The notes under the pieces: model-generated
Databases searched by the model: none
The model's input: only the letters and a program-made list of their open reading frames with translations
Told to the model about the DNA's origin: nothing
DNA from: Trebonia sp963777905
GTDB taxonomy: Bacteria > Actinomycetota > Actinomycetes > Streptosporangiales > Streptosporangiaceae
Assembly (NCBI GenBank): GCA_963777905.1
Contig: CAVZSM010000008.1
Span: 186,001-250,000 of the forward strand
Direction: 5' to 3'
Length of the DNA: 64,000 nucleotides
Translations under genes and position numbers: made by a program
Part shown: positions 39,418-46,921 of the stretch, piece by piece
Position numbering within the stretch: position 1 is the stretch's first letter
Layout: every line of letters starts with the position of its first letter

Positions 39418-39437
39418 GGGCTAATACTCACCGCATC

Positions 39438-39480
39438 AGTGATCACTTGCCACCGATCCCGCCATAACGTGACATCACGT
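39438..39480 (-). promoter_or_regulatory. Two palindromes upstream of the small ArsR gene
   Basis: AGTGATCACT (39438-39447) is a perfect 10-base palindrome. ACGTGACATCACGT (39467-39480) has two 6-base arms around CA. They lie 21 to 63 bases before the ArsR start, the usual place for autoregulation. Confidence 0.5.
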
Positions 39481-39718
39481 ATATCTAAGGTTGCTCAGAT
39501 GAGCGGTCGCCATTCGCGGCGCATTCTTCGCCAGCGGCCACAGCAGACCCTCCGCGAGCCCGGAATCCAGTGGTAGCAGGGGTTGTCGTGCGTGTCCTGG
39601 CGGCTTACGCGAGGAGCGTATCCAGTTAGATGCGGGTTCTCCCACGAATTCGGAAAGCGCGCGTATTCGGCATTTCCGGCACTGATTCCGTCTTGCTAGT
39701 TACCGTTCTGGCCCGTTT

Positions 39719-39737
39719 AGGCCGGTCATACCGGCCT
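39719..39737. repeat. Perfect 8-base hairpin
   Basis: AGGCCGGT and ACCGGCCT flank the loop CAT. TACTTGTG follows directly; the same box also precedes repeat copies D and E. Confidence 0.5.
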
Positions 39738-39778
39738 ACTTGTGAGTAGCCCTCGAATTTCGGACTCCAGCCTGGCAA

Positions 39779-39832
39779 CTATCCACCATCTTCCGGTCCC
39801 CGGTCCCGGGCCGCTGATAACAGCAAGAAGCG
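39779..39832 (+). repeat. 19-base tail repeat with right-arm box, copy C
   Basis: The box AACTATCCACCATCTTCCGG precedes TGATAACAGCAAGAAGCG (39815-39832). The same box, slightly changed, precedes copies B, D and E. This is the only copy lying upstream of a gene start rather than at gene ends. Confidence 0.65.
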
Positions 39833-39914
39833 CTCGCTGCGCGACGATGACCGTTCAGATAGGTTCGCGACCTCGGGCTTGGATCTCCCGGTTGCCCTGG
39901 GGTAGTGCAGCGGC

Positions 39915-41363
39915 ATGGCGGACGCCGATGGCCCGGTCAGCGAGGCCCGAACTGTGTGGCTAGGTGTGGTGTCACTGTGCCTGGTGCAGTTCATTGACGT
40001 TCTCGGCGTGACCGTCATGGTGACGGCCCTGCCAGCCATGCTGTCGGACCTGCATGCGTCGCCGGATGCGGCCAGCTTGATCTCTACTGGCTACGCCATG
40101 TTCTTCGGCGGGTTGCTGATGTTTGGTGCGCGGCTGGGGGACCGGTTTGGTCACCGGCGGATCATCTTCACGGGCCTGACGATCTTCGCCGTGGCTGCTG
40201 TCGCGGGTGCGACGGCTCCGTCAGTAGTGGTGCTGACGGCCGCCAGGTGCCTCCAAGGTGCGGCTGCGGCAATGTCGGTACCGTCGGCGTTGCGGCTGCT
40301 GACCACGATCACCGCTGATGGGCCTCAACGCGAGCGGGCCATCGCAGGCTGGAGCGCATCCGGAGCTGCCGCAGGCGCGAGTGGCTTTGTTATCGGCGGG
40401 GTTGTGACCTATCTGGTCGGCTGGCGGGCAGTGTTCTGGGTCTACGTTGCCGTGGCGGTGCTGCTGGCCGTGGCCATCAGGCGATCCGTGCCGCGAGATC
40501 AATGTGCTGACGCGTCGGTCCGATTGAGTGTGCCTAGCGTTACCGCCTTCACCACCGCCGTGATGGCGTTCGTCGTCGCGACGACGCTGCTGCCTCAACC
40601 CGGCCGGGCGGCGCTGGGTGGCGCGCTGCTGGCGGTTGCAGTTGTCCTGGCCGGCGTGTTCATCATCGTGGACCGGCGCTCCGCGGCGCCGTTGCTGCCC
40701 AGGGCAGTACTTGGTATGCGCCCGTTGCGACAGGGTGCGGCCGGTGGGCTGCTGAACACGCTGACGACCAGCTCGGCCATCACCTTGGCGACGCTGTACC
40801 TGCAAAACACCCTGGGGCACAGCCCGCTGGTGGCCGGGCTGATGCTCTTGCCGTTCAGCGTCGCCGTCATTGCCGGGTCCGCCCTTGCCGCTCCGGCGCT
40901 GGCGCGGTGGGCGCCGCAGCGTCTGGTCTCGACCGGCCTAGCGGTCATCGCCGTCTGCGACGCCGCGCTCATTCCGGCGGCCAGCAGTACATGGGCGCTG
41001 CCGGTGTGCGTCGCGGCCGGGGGCGCCGGTATCGGGCTATCCTCGGTCGCCACGACCAGGCTAGGCACCAGCGTCCCGATCGCCGTGCGAGGCACCGCCT
41101 CGGGAATCATCAACACCGCCGCGCAGCTGGGCACCGCCGTCGGCATCGCCGCGCTGCTGCTGCTCGCCACGCTGACGACCGGCATCCCCGAACCGGGATC
41201 ATCGGCCCCGGCGATTGCGTGGGGAACCGCTGCGCTGATCGCCTGCACTGGCGCGGTGATCTTCGGCCTCAAAAGCCCGGGTCACGCAACTAGCTTCCGG
41301 CCTACTGCCGCTGCTAGCGAGGCGAGGACCGCGGGGAAGGGACCACCCAACGCCTCGCCATGA
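39915..41363 (+). CDS. MFS drug-exporter-like transporter, DHA2 type
   Basis: This 482-residue membrane protein has about 14 hydrophobic helices. Helix 1 carries LVQFIDVLGVTVMVTALPAML. The A-motif is GARLGDRFGHRRIIF, and the C-motif region is GWSASGAAAGASGFVIGGVV. These fit proton-driven multidrug exporters of the EmrB/QacA group. It is transcribed away from the small ArsR gene but separated from it by 500 bases holding repeats. The downstream end abuts the repeat cluster at 41362-41707. Codon use looks slightly less GC-biased than in neighbours, which could indicate transfer. Confidence 0.88.
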   Translation: MADADGPVSEARTVWLGVVSLCLVQFIDVLGVTVMVTALPAMLSDLHASPDAASLISTGYAMFFGGLLMFGARLGDRFGHRRIIFTGLTIFAVAAVAGATAPSVVVLTAARCLQGAAAAMSVPSALRLLTTITADGPQRERAIAGWSASGAAAGASGFVIGGVVTYLVGWRAVFWVYVAVAVLLAVAIRRSVPRDQCADASVRLSVPSVTAFTTAVMAFVVATTLLPQPGRAALGGALLAVAVVLAGVFIIVDRRSAAPLLPRAVLGMRPLRQGAAGGLLNTLTTSSAITLATLYLQNTLGHSPLVAGLMLLPFSVAVIAGSALAAPALARWAPQRLVSTGLAVIAVCDAALIPAASSTWALPVCVAAGGAGIGLSSVATTRLGTSVPIAVRGTASGIINTAAQLGTAVGIAALLLLATLTTGIPEPGSSAPAIAWGTAALIACTGAVIFGLKSPGHATSFRPTAAASEARTAGKGPPNASP

Positions 41364-41449
41364 TGACGGATACTTGTGCACCCTCCGGTGTGCCGAACCA
41401 TCCACTATCTTCCGGTCCCGGCCGAACTGCGGATAACAGCAAGATGCGG
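41362..41449 (+). repeat. Repeat copy D
   Basis: It carries TACTTGTGC (41371-41379), AACCATCCACTATCTTCCGG (41396-41415) and the tail GGATAACAGCAAGATGCGG (41431-41449). It lies 102 bases from copy E, making a tandem pair. Its first bases overlap the MFS stop codon. Confidence 0.65.
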
Positions 41450-41462
41450 TCGGCCCGCGATT

Positions 41463-41551
41463 ATCGTAGGTACTTGTGCGTCCTCTGGACGACCTAACTA
41501 CCCACGATCTCCTGGCAGCCAGCCCGAACGCCTGATAACAGCAAGAAGCGG
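41463..41551 (+). repeat. Repeat copy E with inverted-repeat arms
   Basis: The left arm ATCGTAGGTACTT (41463-41475) pairs at 11 of 13 positions with AACTACCCACGAT (41496-41508). The tail TGATAACAGCAAGAAGCGG is at 41533-41551. Arms and tail match copy B near the window start. Confidence 0.65.
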
Positions 41552-41599
41552 ACCTTAGGCGCCCGCCGATGCGGGCGTGCCGCGTTCCGCGGTCCACTT

Positions 41600-41707
41600 A
41601 GGGCGCGAAAGTACCCGAAATCTGTCCGATATGCCCGGTTTGCTGGTCACTTTCGCGCCCTATGTCAGCTCGGCGACCCGTCCACCGCTTATAACAGCAA
41701 GATTCGG
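41600..41707 (+). repeat. Perfect 13-base inverted repeat followed by tail copy F
   Basis: AGGGCGCGAAAGT (41600-41612) and ACTTTCGCGCCCT (41649-41661) pair perfectly around a 36-base loop that includes CCCGGTTTGC. The tail TTATAACAGCAAGATTCGG is at 41689-41707. The hairpin is related to that at 134-207. Confidence 0.65.
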
Positions 41708-41718
41708 CTAGCGGGCCG

Positions 41719-43812
41719 CTAAAGGAGGGTGAGCTGCTCGGGCTGCGCGACCGTGGGCGCGGGAGCGGGCGCGGCGGCGGTCGCCGCGCGGGAGCGGACC
41801 GCGCGGGCCTGGCGCGGGTTGGCGCGGCCGACGCCGTACTTCTCGGCCAGCTCGCGGACCTGGGCGGTGATCCTCGCCTGGTAATCGCGTGGCGCGTAGG
41901 AGCCCCGGTCGTACAGCGCGGCGTACTTGCCCACCAGCTCCGGGTGTGCCGTGCGCAGCCAGCCGAGGAACCACTCGCGGGTGCCCGGCCGCAGGTGCAG
42001 CACGATCGGCGTGACGTGCGCCGCGCCCGCGGCGGCGATCTGCCGGACCGCCGCGTCGAGCTGGGCGGGGGAGTCGGAGAGGTACGGCACGACCGGCCCC
42101 ATCAGCACGCCGCACCGCAGCCCGTTGTCGTTGAGCGTGGCGCAGACCTCGATCCGGCGTTCCGGGGCCGGCGTGCCCGGCTCGATAGCTCGCCATAGCG
42201 ATGGGTCGACAAAGGCGGCCGACACGTTCAGCCCGACGTCGGTCACCTCGGCGGCCTCGAGCAGCAGGTCGAGGTCGCGCAGGATCAGCGTGCCCTTGGT
42301 GAGGATCGAGAACGGGTTGGCCGCGTCCCGCAGCGCGGCGATGATCCCGCGCATGAGCTGATACCGTCCCTCGGCCCGCTGGTAGCAGTCGACGTTGGTG
42401 CCCATCGCGATGTGCTCCCCGGCCCAGCCGGGCGAGGCCAGCTTCTTGCGGAGCAACTCGGGCGCGTTGACCTTCACGATCACCTTGGAATCAAAGTCCT
42501 GCCCCGCGTCGAGGTCCAGGTAGGTGTGCGTGTTCCGCGCGAAGCAGTTGTGGCTCACTACTCCGTTCGCGATAAAGTCACCGGTTCCGGTCGTGATGTC
42601 GTACATCGGCAACTCGATACCCAGCGGCTCGATCGCGGCCACCCGCAGCTTCGCGTCGCTCTTGATAGCGACGCCCTCGATCGACCGTTTCCGCGTGATC
42701 GCCGGGTCAGTCGTGTGAAAGAACCGCATGACTTCCCTGAGCCCGCCACGAATGCGGACCACGACAAGGCCGTTCGCCCTATTCGACGGTTCCAGCACAT
42801 AGTCAAAGCCGAGCACGTCCAGCGCGGCCGTGGTCCGCTTGATGATCTCCGGGTCGGTGTTCGACAGTCGCCAAGCGCCGCTGTAACTGCCTTCCGCGTC
42901 GAAGATGCCAGCGAGGAAGCCGCAGGTCCATTCGCGGCTCGGCGTATTAGGCCAGGCGACTAGCTGTTCGATGGCGAGCACGCTTGCGCGGACGCCCGTA
43001 CGAATGGCCCGCAAGGCTCTCCGATTGCCGGTAGCGGCTGTGAAGTCCGCCTCCGCAGTCAGAACGCCGAACCCTTCGAGGTACCGTCGTGAGCGATCGA
43101 GAGCTTCGGCGTCTGCCAGCGCGAGACGGAAGGTGTAGATGGTCGAGCCAGTCGGGGTGCCATACCGCCCGAGGTTGGCATCGCCCCGGATCATGCCGCA
43201 CAGGTAGCCGCGCCGGTACTCCACCGAGTCCTTGGGCAGGTCAGCGGAGCCGCCGCCGAAACCCATGAGTTTGTTATTCAGCGTCAGGAAGGGCCTCTGA
43301 TCGGGCCTTTGCTCAGCACCGGTGACATGCTTCCAGCCGCGTTCAGTCAGGAACCGATGATCGCCACTAGTGACAAGCTTGGTGCCATCTTCCAGCGTGA
43401 TTCGGTACGCGGGCTTGACCGTGGACCAGTGCGCCAGCACCTCAGTGAGCGCGTAGCGCCGGTAGTAACCATCGCGTACAGTCCCATAGATCGCGTCGCC
43501 CACTTCGACCTCGGCGAGCGCTTTCGTTGTGCCGTCTCCCATCAGGATCTGCGTATCTCCTGAGGCACAATAAACACAGGAATGTTGACAACCTCGGTAG
43601 GGATTTATCGTCCAGCGGAACGACATGCGCGACGCCGGCGGGACGTGGGAGACGATGGACTTGGCGTGGACCTCGTAGAAGGTCATGCCGCGGAAGCCCG
43701 GCGTGTCGAAGGTACGCACGACGGCGTCGCGGGCGAACATCGGCAGCTGTCCCTGGCCGCCATCGCCAGAGGCGGAGTCGGCGGAGTCGAGCCGCAGGTT
43801 GTCCCAGCGCAT
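41719..43812 (-). CDS. Rv2578c-family radical SAM protein interrupted by an intein
   Basis: The 697-residue precursor should splice to about 356 residues. The mature protein is a radical SAM enzyme of the Rv2578c/SplB-like type. Its cluster motif is CQHSCVYC (C-x3-C-x2-C) followed by FARNTHTYLDLD. The intein spans residues 82-422, between the second and third cluster cysteines, and its +1 nucleophile, Cys423, is itself the third cluster cysteine. The enzyme therefore cannot bind its 4Fe-4S cluster until splicing is complete. After the intein come NAPELLRKKLASPGW, MGTNVDCYQRAEGRYQLMRG and a Pro/Ala-rich tail. The biochemical role of the family is not established. It converges with the MFS gene at 39915. 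Confidence 0.93.
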   Translation of the reverse strand: MRWDNLRLDSADSASGDGGQGQLPMFARDAVVRTFDTPGFRGMTFYEVHAKSIVSHVPPASRMSFRWTINPYRGCQHSCVYCASGDTQILMGDGTTKALAEVEVGDAIYGTVRDGYYRRYALTEVLAHWSTVKPAYRITLEDGTKLVTSGDHRFLTERGWKHVTGAEQRPDQRPFLTLNNKLMGFGGGSADLPKDSVEYRRGYLCGMIRGDANLGRYGTPTGSTIYTFRLALADAEALDRSRRYLEGFGVLTAEADFTAATGNRRALRAIRTGVRASVLAIEQLVAWPNTPSREWTCGFLAGIFDAEGSYSGAWRLSNTDPEIIKRTTAALDVLGFDYVLEPSNRANGLVVVRIRGGLREVMRFFHTTDPAITRKRSIEGVAIKSDAKLRVAAIEPLGIELPMYDITTGTGDFIANGVVSHNCFARNTHTYLDLDAGQDFDSKVIVKVNAPELLRKKLASPGWAGEHIAMGTNVDCYQRAEGRYQLMRGIIAALRDAANPFSILTKGTLILRDLDLLLEAAEVTDVGLNVSAAFVDPSLWRAIEPGTPAPERRIEVCATLNDNGLRCGVLMGPVVPYLSDSPAQLDAAVRQIAAAGAAHVTPIVLHLRPGTREWFLGWLRTAHPELVGKYAALYDRGSYAPRDYQARITAQVRELAEKYGVGRANPRQARAVRSRAATAAAPAPAPTVAQPEQLTLL
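42547..43569 (-). mobile_element. Intein with LAGLIDADG homing endonuclease (341 residues)
   Basis: It begins Cys1 (CASGDTQILMGDG, splicing block A) and has block B in VTSGDHRFLTERGW. The two LAGLIDADG motifs are YLCGMIRGDAN and FLAGIFDAEGSYSG. The end is MYDITTGTGDFIANGVVSHN, followed by Cys+1. All residues needed for standard class 1 splicing (Cys1, TxxH, terminal His-Asn, Cys+1) are present. Both endonuclease motifs keep an acidic residue, so homing may still be active. Base composition is visibly less GC-rich than the flanking extein, in line with horizontal movement. Confidence 0.93.
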
Positions 43813-44041
43813 GTTCCACAGCCTAGAACGGTTATTCGATCATGGCAAACACCAGTTCGGTGACCGCTACGCTGAAGAGACAAGAATCACCCGATGATAC
43901 TGTTGTGAACACGTTGCGTAACCGAGGTTGGCGTGAAGTAAAAAGAGCTGGCTACAAACTAAGAACGATTGGATAAAGCTGCCTCCGTGGGGGATAGTAA
44001 GAGAGTTCCCACCGGCGCGCGGAACGCGGAGGTATGGCGCT

Positions 44042-44419
44042 ATGGCGCTGTCAATGGACGAGCAGCGTATGCTCGCCGAAATAGAGCGGCGGCTCGCCGC
44101 GGAGGACCCTGGTCTCGCTGCCAGGTTGTCCTCGTTCCGCCGACCGGGACCGGCTGTCAGGTTCCGGACCACCCGGGCCCGGATCATCGGGACCTTCTTC
44201 ACAATTGCCCTGGTGGCCGGCATATCGCTGATGGTCTACGCCATGGTTCCGTTCCGCGGCCACACGTATAAGCCTGCCTCGCAGGCCTCCACTCATCCCG
44301 CGGCCAGCACCCAGCTGAAAACCAGTGCCCAGGCGAAGAGCGGGCCGTCCGCCAACGGCTCCGCCAACGCCGCTGGCAGCGCCGCCACGACGACCAGGAC
44401 ATCCCCGTCGACGCCCTAG
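44042..44419 (+). CDS. DUF3040 small membrane protein
   Basis: This 125-residue protein has the DUF3040 N-terminus (LSMDEQRMLAEIERRLAAEDPGLAARLSSF), one membrane helix (IIGTFFTIALVAGISLMVYAMV, residues about 48-70) and a Ser/Thr/Ala-rich extracellular tail. DUF3040 proteins are typical of actinobacteria and have no defined function. GGAGG lies nine bases before the chosen ATG; a second ATG four codons in is possible. Confidence 0.88.
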   Translation: MALSMDEQRMLAEIERRLAAEDPGLAARLSSFRRPGPAVRFRTTRARIIGTFFTIALVAGISLMVYAMVPFRGHTYKPASQASTHPAASTQLKTSAQAKSGPSANGSANAAGSAATTTRTSPSTP

Positions 44420-44468
44420 CCGAGCGAACAGGCTAAGAACCGGGCGAGCAGGCTAGGAACCAAGCAGC

Positions 44469-44987
44469 TTACGAGTCCCGCCAGAGCTGGATCAGGTACC
44501 GTTCCACGCCCTCCAGCTTGCGCTTCTCGCGCTGGAAGTCGTCGCTGAGCCGGTCCCTGTGCTGGCTGAGCAGGTCCGCGTACATCTGCACCACGGCCTC
44601 GCGGTAGCGCGCGTACACCCGGACTTCGTAGTCGCCGACGCCGCCGGACAGCCGCAGCCGGGACACGGCGGTGCCGGCCGAGCACATGTCGACCGTCAGC
44701 ATCCCGCGCAGGTACAGGCGCGCCTTGGCCTCCTCGTCCCACGCCTCGGGCAGCAGCGGCTGGCCGTCCCACTCCTCGAGCACCAGGCGGACGTCGATGT
44801 CCTCCTGCAGGCTGCCGACCCACAGCTGCTCGCGCGTGCTGGACACCAGTGCGCCGACCGGCGCCAGCGGGCTGCCCATCTCGTCCGGGTCCACCCAGGG
44901 GTCGTACAGCCGGAACATGCGGCGGTCGGGGGTCACGGGCATCACAAGCTGAAGCAACCTGCGGCTCACGAATTCCCCCTCGGACAC
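44469..44987 (-). CDS. Conserved-looking hypothetical protein
   Basis: I do not recognise this 172-residue protein. It is mixed alpha/beta with no signal peptide or membrane helix: SSTREQLWVGSLQEDIDVRLVLEEWDGQPLLPEAWDEEAKARLYLRG, then a C-terminal coiled stretch (MYADLLSQHRDRLSDDFQREKRKLEGVERYLIQLW). Codon use looks coding, with strong third-position GC. It lies between a DUF3040 protein and an MFS transporter on opposite strands. The upstream gap (44988-45138) is comparatively AT-rich and likely holds promoters for both this gene and the MFS gene. Confidence 0.75.
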   Translation of the reverse strand: MSEGEFVSRRLLQLVMPVTPDRRMFRLYDPWVDPDEMGSPLAPVGALVSSTREQLWVGSLQEDIDVRLVLEEWDGQPLLPEAWDEEAKARLYLRGMLTVDMCSAGTAVSRLRLSGGVGDYEVRVYARYREAVVQMYADLLSQHRDRLSDDFQREKRKLEGVERYLIQLWRDS

Positions 44988-45068
44988 GCACTAAATCTAA
45001 ACCCAGCAAGCGCAGCGTGCAGGCAGAACGTGTACTGAGCAATTGCGTCATAAGTAATGCGTAACCTA

Positions 45069-45096
45069 TTGACTACTGCGTGCAGCCATGTAGTGT
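45069..45096 (+). promoter_or_regulatory. Putative promoter of the MFS gene at 45139
   Basis: TTGACT (45069-45074) and TAGTGT (45091-45096) are 16 bases apart, in an AT-rich stretch 43-70 bases before the ATG. No operator is evident. Confidence 0.45.
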
Positions 45097-45138
45097 CATA
45101 TCCGACATAACAGTCGCTGCTCCCCCAGGCGGTGCTCC

Positions 45139-46683
45139 ATGCAATCGGTCTCGGCTGCCCACCTTCAGCTACGGAACGTACCGGGACGATCACCATACGC
45201 AGCAGTGACTGTATCTACCCCGGTAACGGCGGAAGTGGTGCCGGCGGTTCAATCCCAGCCAGAGCCGTATACCTACCATGCGCAGCAGGCCGCTCTGGGC
45301 GGCGGCAGGCGAACGATCGTGCTCGCGATCTGCTGCAGCGCGCTGTTCATGGTCGGGCTGGACAACACGATCGTGATCGTCGGCCTGCCCTCCATCGGCG
45401 CGAGCCTGCACACCGCGGTCTCCGGCCTGCAGTGGACGATCGCCGGCTACACGATCGTGCTGGCCAGCCTGCTGATATTCTCCGGTGCCGCCGCCGACAG
45501 GATCGGCCGCCGCACGATCTTCCAGGTCGGCCTGAGCCTGTTCACGCTGGGCTCCTGGCTGTGCAGCCTGGCGCCGAGCCTGGCGTGGCTGATCGCGTTC
45601 CGCGTGCTGCAGGGGGTCGGCGGGAGCATGCTCGCCCCGGCGGCCCTCGGCATCATCACCAACATCTTCAGCGCGCCGAAGGACCGGGCCAAGGCGATCG
45701 GCGTCTGGGACGGCGTCTCCGGCCTGTCCATGGCGCTCGGCCCCATCGCCGGCGGGATCCTGGTGGGCAGCGTGGGATGGCGCGGGATCTTCTGGGCGAA
45801 CATCCCGGTCGGGCTCGCCGCGGTCGCGCTGACCGCGCTGCTGGTCCCCGACTCCAGGGCCGAACGGGGCCGCAAGGCCGACCCCGTCGGGCAGTTCCTC
45901 GTCATCGTGATGCTCGGCTCGCTCGCCTACGCGATCATCCAGGGGCCGAGCGAAGGCTGGCTCTCACCGCGAATCGCGATTTTCTTCCTCGTCAGCGTCA
46001 CCGCCCTCGCCATGCTGGTGAAGTACGAGCCACGGCGCGCCGAGCCGCTGATCGACTTCCGGTTCTTCCGCAGCGTCCCGTTCACCGCCGCGAACCTGAC
46101 CGCCGTCTGCGCGATCGCCACCCTCGCCGGGTTCCTGTTCCTGACCACGCTGTACCTGCAGGACGTGCGCGGGTATACGGCGCTGCAGGCGGGCCTGACG
46201 CTGCTGCCGATGCCGATCATGATGGCGGTGTCGTCGCCGCTGTCCGGCCGCATCCTGGCCCGCGGCGGCCCCCGGGTCCCGTTCGTGATCGCCGGCGCGG
46301 CGCTCACCTTGTCCACCGCCGCGCTGTCCCAGCTGAGCGCCTACTCGGGCCCGCTGTTCCTGCTCATCACCTACGGCCTGTTCGGGATCGGCGCGGGCAT
46401 GGTGAACGTGCCGATCTCCAACGGCGTGATGTCCGGCGTGCCGAAGTCCCAGGCCGGCATGGCGTCGGGGATGAACTCCTCGAGCCGTCAGCTCGGCCAG
46501 TCGCTCGGGGTCGCGATCGTCGGCTCGGTGCTCGCCGCGTCGCTGCGCGGCTCGATGCACGTCGGTTTCCTCAACGCCGCGCACGCGGGCTGGTGGATCA
46601 TGGCAGGCTGCGGCTACTCGGTGCTGGTGCTCGGGGTCGTCTCCACGACGAGCTGGGCGAAGTCGACGGTCCGTTCCGAATAA
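45139..46683 (+). CDS. MFS multidrug-exporter-like transporter, DHA2 type (14 helices)
   Basis: This 514-residue membrane protein has helix 1 at ALFMVGLDNTIVIVGLPSIG, containing the D-N-T-I-V box typical of DHA2 exporters. The A-motif is GAAADRIGRRTIFQ, and motif C follows in GVSGLSMALGPIAGGILVG. The first 50 residues are polar and may reflect an early start; the ATG at 45139 was kept because it follows the best promoter. It is the second of three such exporters between 39.9 and 48.7 kb. Substrate unknown. Confidence 0.9.
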   Translation: MQSVSAAHLQLRNVPGRSPYAAVTVSTPVTAEVVPAVQSQPEPYTYHAQQAALGGGRRTIVLAICCSALFMVGLDNTIVIVGLPSIGASLHTAVSGLQWTIAGYTIVLASLLIFSGAAADRIGRRTIFQVGLSLFTLGSWLCSLAPSLAWLIAFRVLQGVGGSMLAPAALGIITNIFSAPKDRAKAIGVWDGVSGLSMALGPIAGGILVGSVGWRGIFWANIPVGLAAVALTALLVPDSRAERGRKADPVGQFLVIVMLGSLAYAIIQGPSEGWLSPRIAIFFLVSVTALAMLVKYEPRRAEPLIDFRFFRSVPFTAANLTAVCAIATLAGFLFLTTLYLQDVRGYTALQAGLTLLPMPIMMAVSSPLSGRILARGGPRVPFVIAGAALTLSTAALSQLSAYSGPLFLLITYGLFGIGAGMVNVPISNGVMSGVPKSQAGMASGMNSSSRQLGQSLGVAIVGSVLAASLRGSMHVGFLNAAHAGWWIMAGCGYSVLVLGVVSTTSWAKSTVRSE

Positions 46684-46692
46684 CGGAAAGCC

Positions 46693-46911
46693 TCAGCCGC
46701 CGCACCCGCAGGCACCGCCGCAGCAGCCCCCGCCACCGCCACCGCTCGACGGCGCCGACGAGGCGCGGCCGCCGACGGCTACCGTGGACAGCAGCTTCAC
46801 GGTGTCGTCGTGGCCGTGCGGGCAGCTGGCCGGCGCCGACGACTCGCTCATCGGCCGGCTCAGCTCGAACGTGTCGCCGCAGGCGCGGCAGCGGTATTCA
46901 TAACGGGGCAC
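46693..46911 (-). CDS. FmdB-family zinc ribbon protein
   Basis: This 72-residue protein has the FmdB pattern YEYRCRACGDTFELSRPM with a CxxC zinc knuckle, and a second Cys/His pair in CPHGHDD. The tail is Gly- and Cys-rich (GGGCCGGACGCGG). FmdB-type proteins are annotated as regulators, but their role is poorly known. It lies ten bases from the convergent MFS end and just upstream of, and in the opposite sense to, nothing else; the next minus-strand gene ends 11 bases to its right. Confidence 0.88.
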   Translation of the reverse strand: MPRYEYRCRACGDTFELSRPMSESSAPASCPHGHDDTVKLLSTVAVGGRASSAPSSGGGGGGCCGGACGCGG

Positions 46912-46921
46912 GATACGGATT

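Larger units (their letters stand above)
39418..39914. other. Long divergent intergenic region with palindromes and one repeat copy
   Basis: No gene was found in these 497 bases. The ArsR-proximal part holds AGTGATCACT (39438-39447) and ACGTGACATCACGT (39467-39480), which are candidate ArsR operators. A perfect 8-base hairpin AGGCCGGT-CAT-ACCGGCCT is at 39719-39737. Copy C of the tail repeat is at 39815-39832, just upstream of the MFS gene. Confidence 0.55.
41364..41718. other. Convergent intergenic region filled by repeats
   Basis: These 355 bases lie between the convergent MFS and radical SAM genes. They hold repeat copies D, E and F, a GC-rich hairpin (41557-41580, GCCCGC-CGAT-GCGGGC core) and the perfect 13-base inverted repeat at 41600-41661. 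No gene was found. Confidence 0.6.

Noticed and set aside
41557..41661. Hairpins considered as a tRNA or riboswitch
   Set aside because: No cloverleaf, no conserved tRNA loops and no aptamer consensus I recognise.
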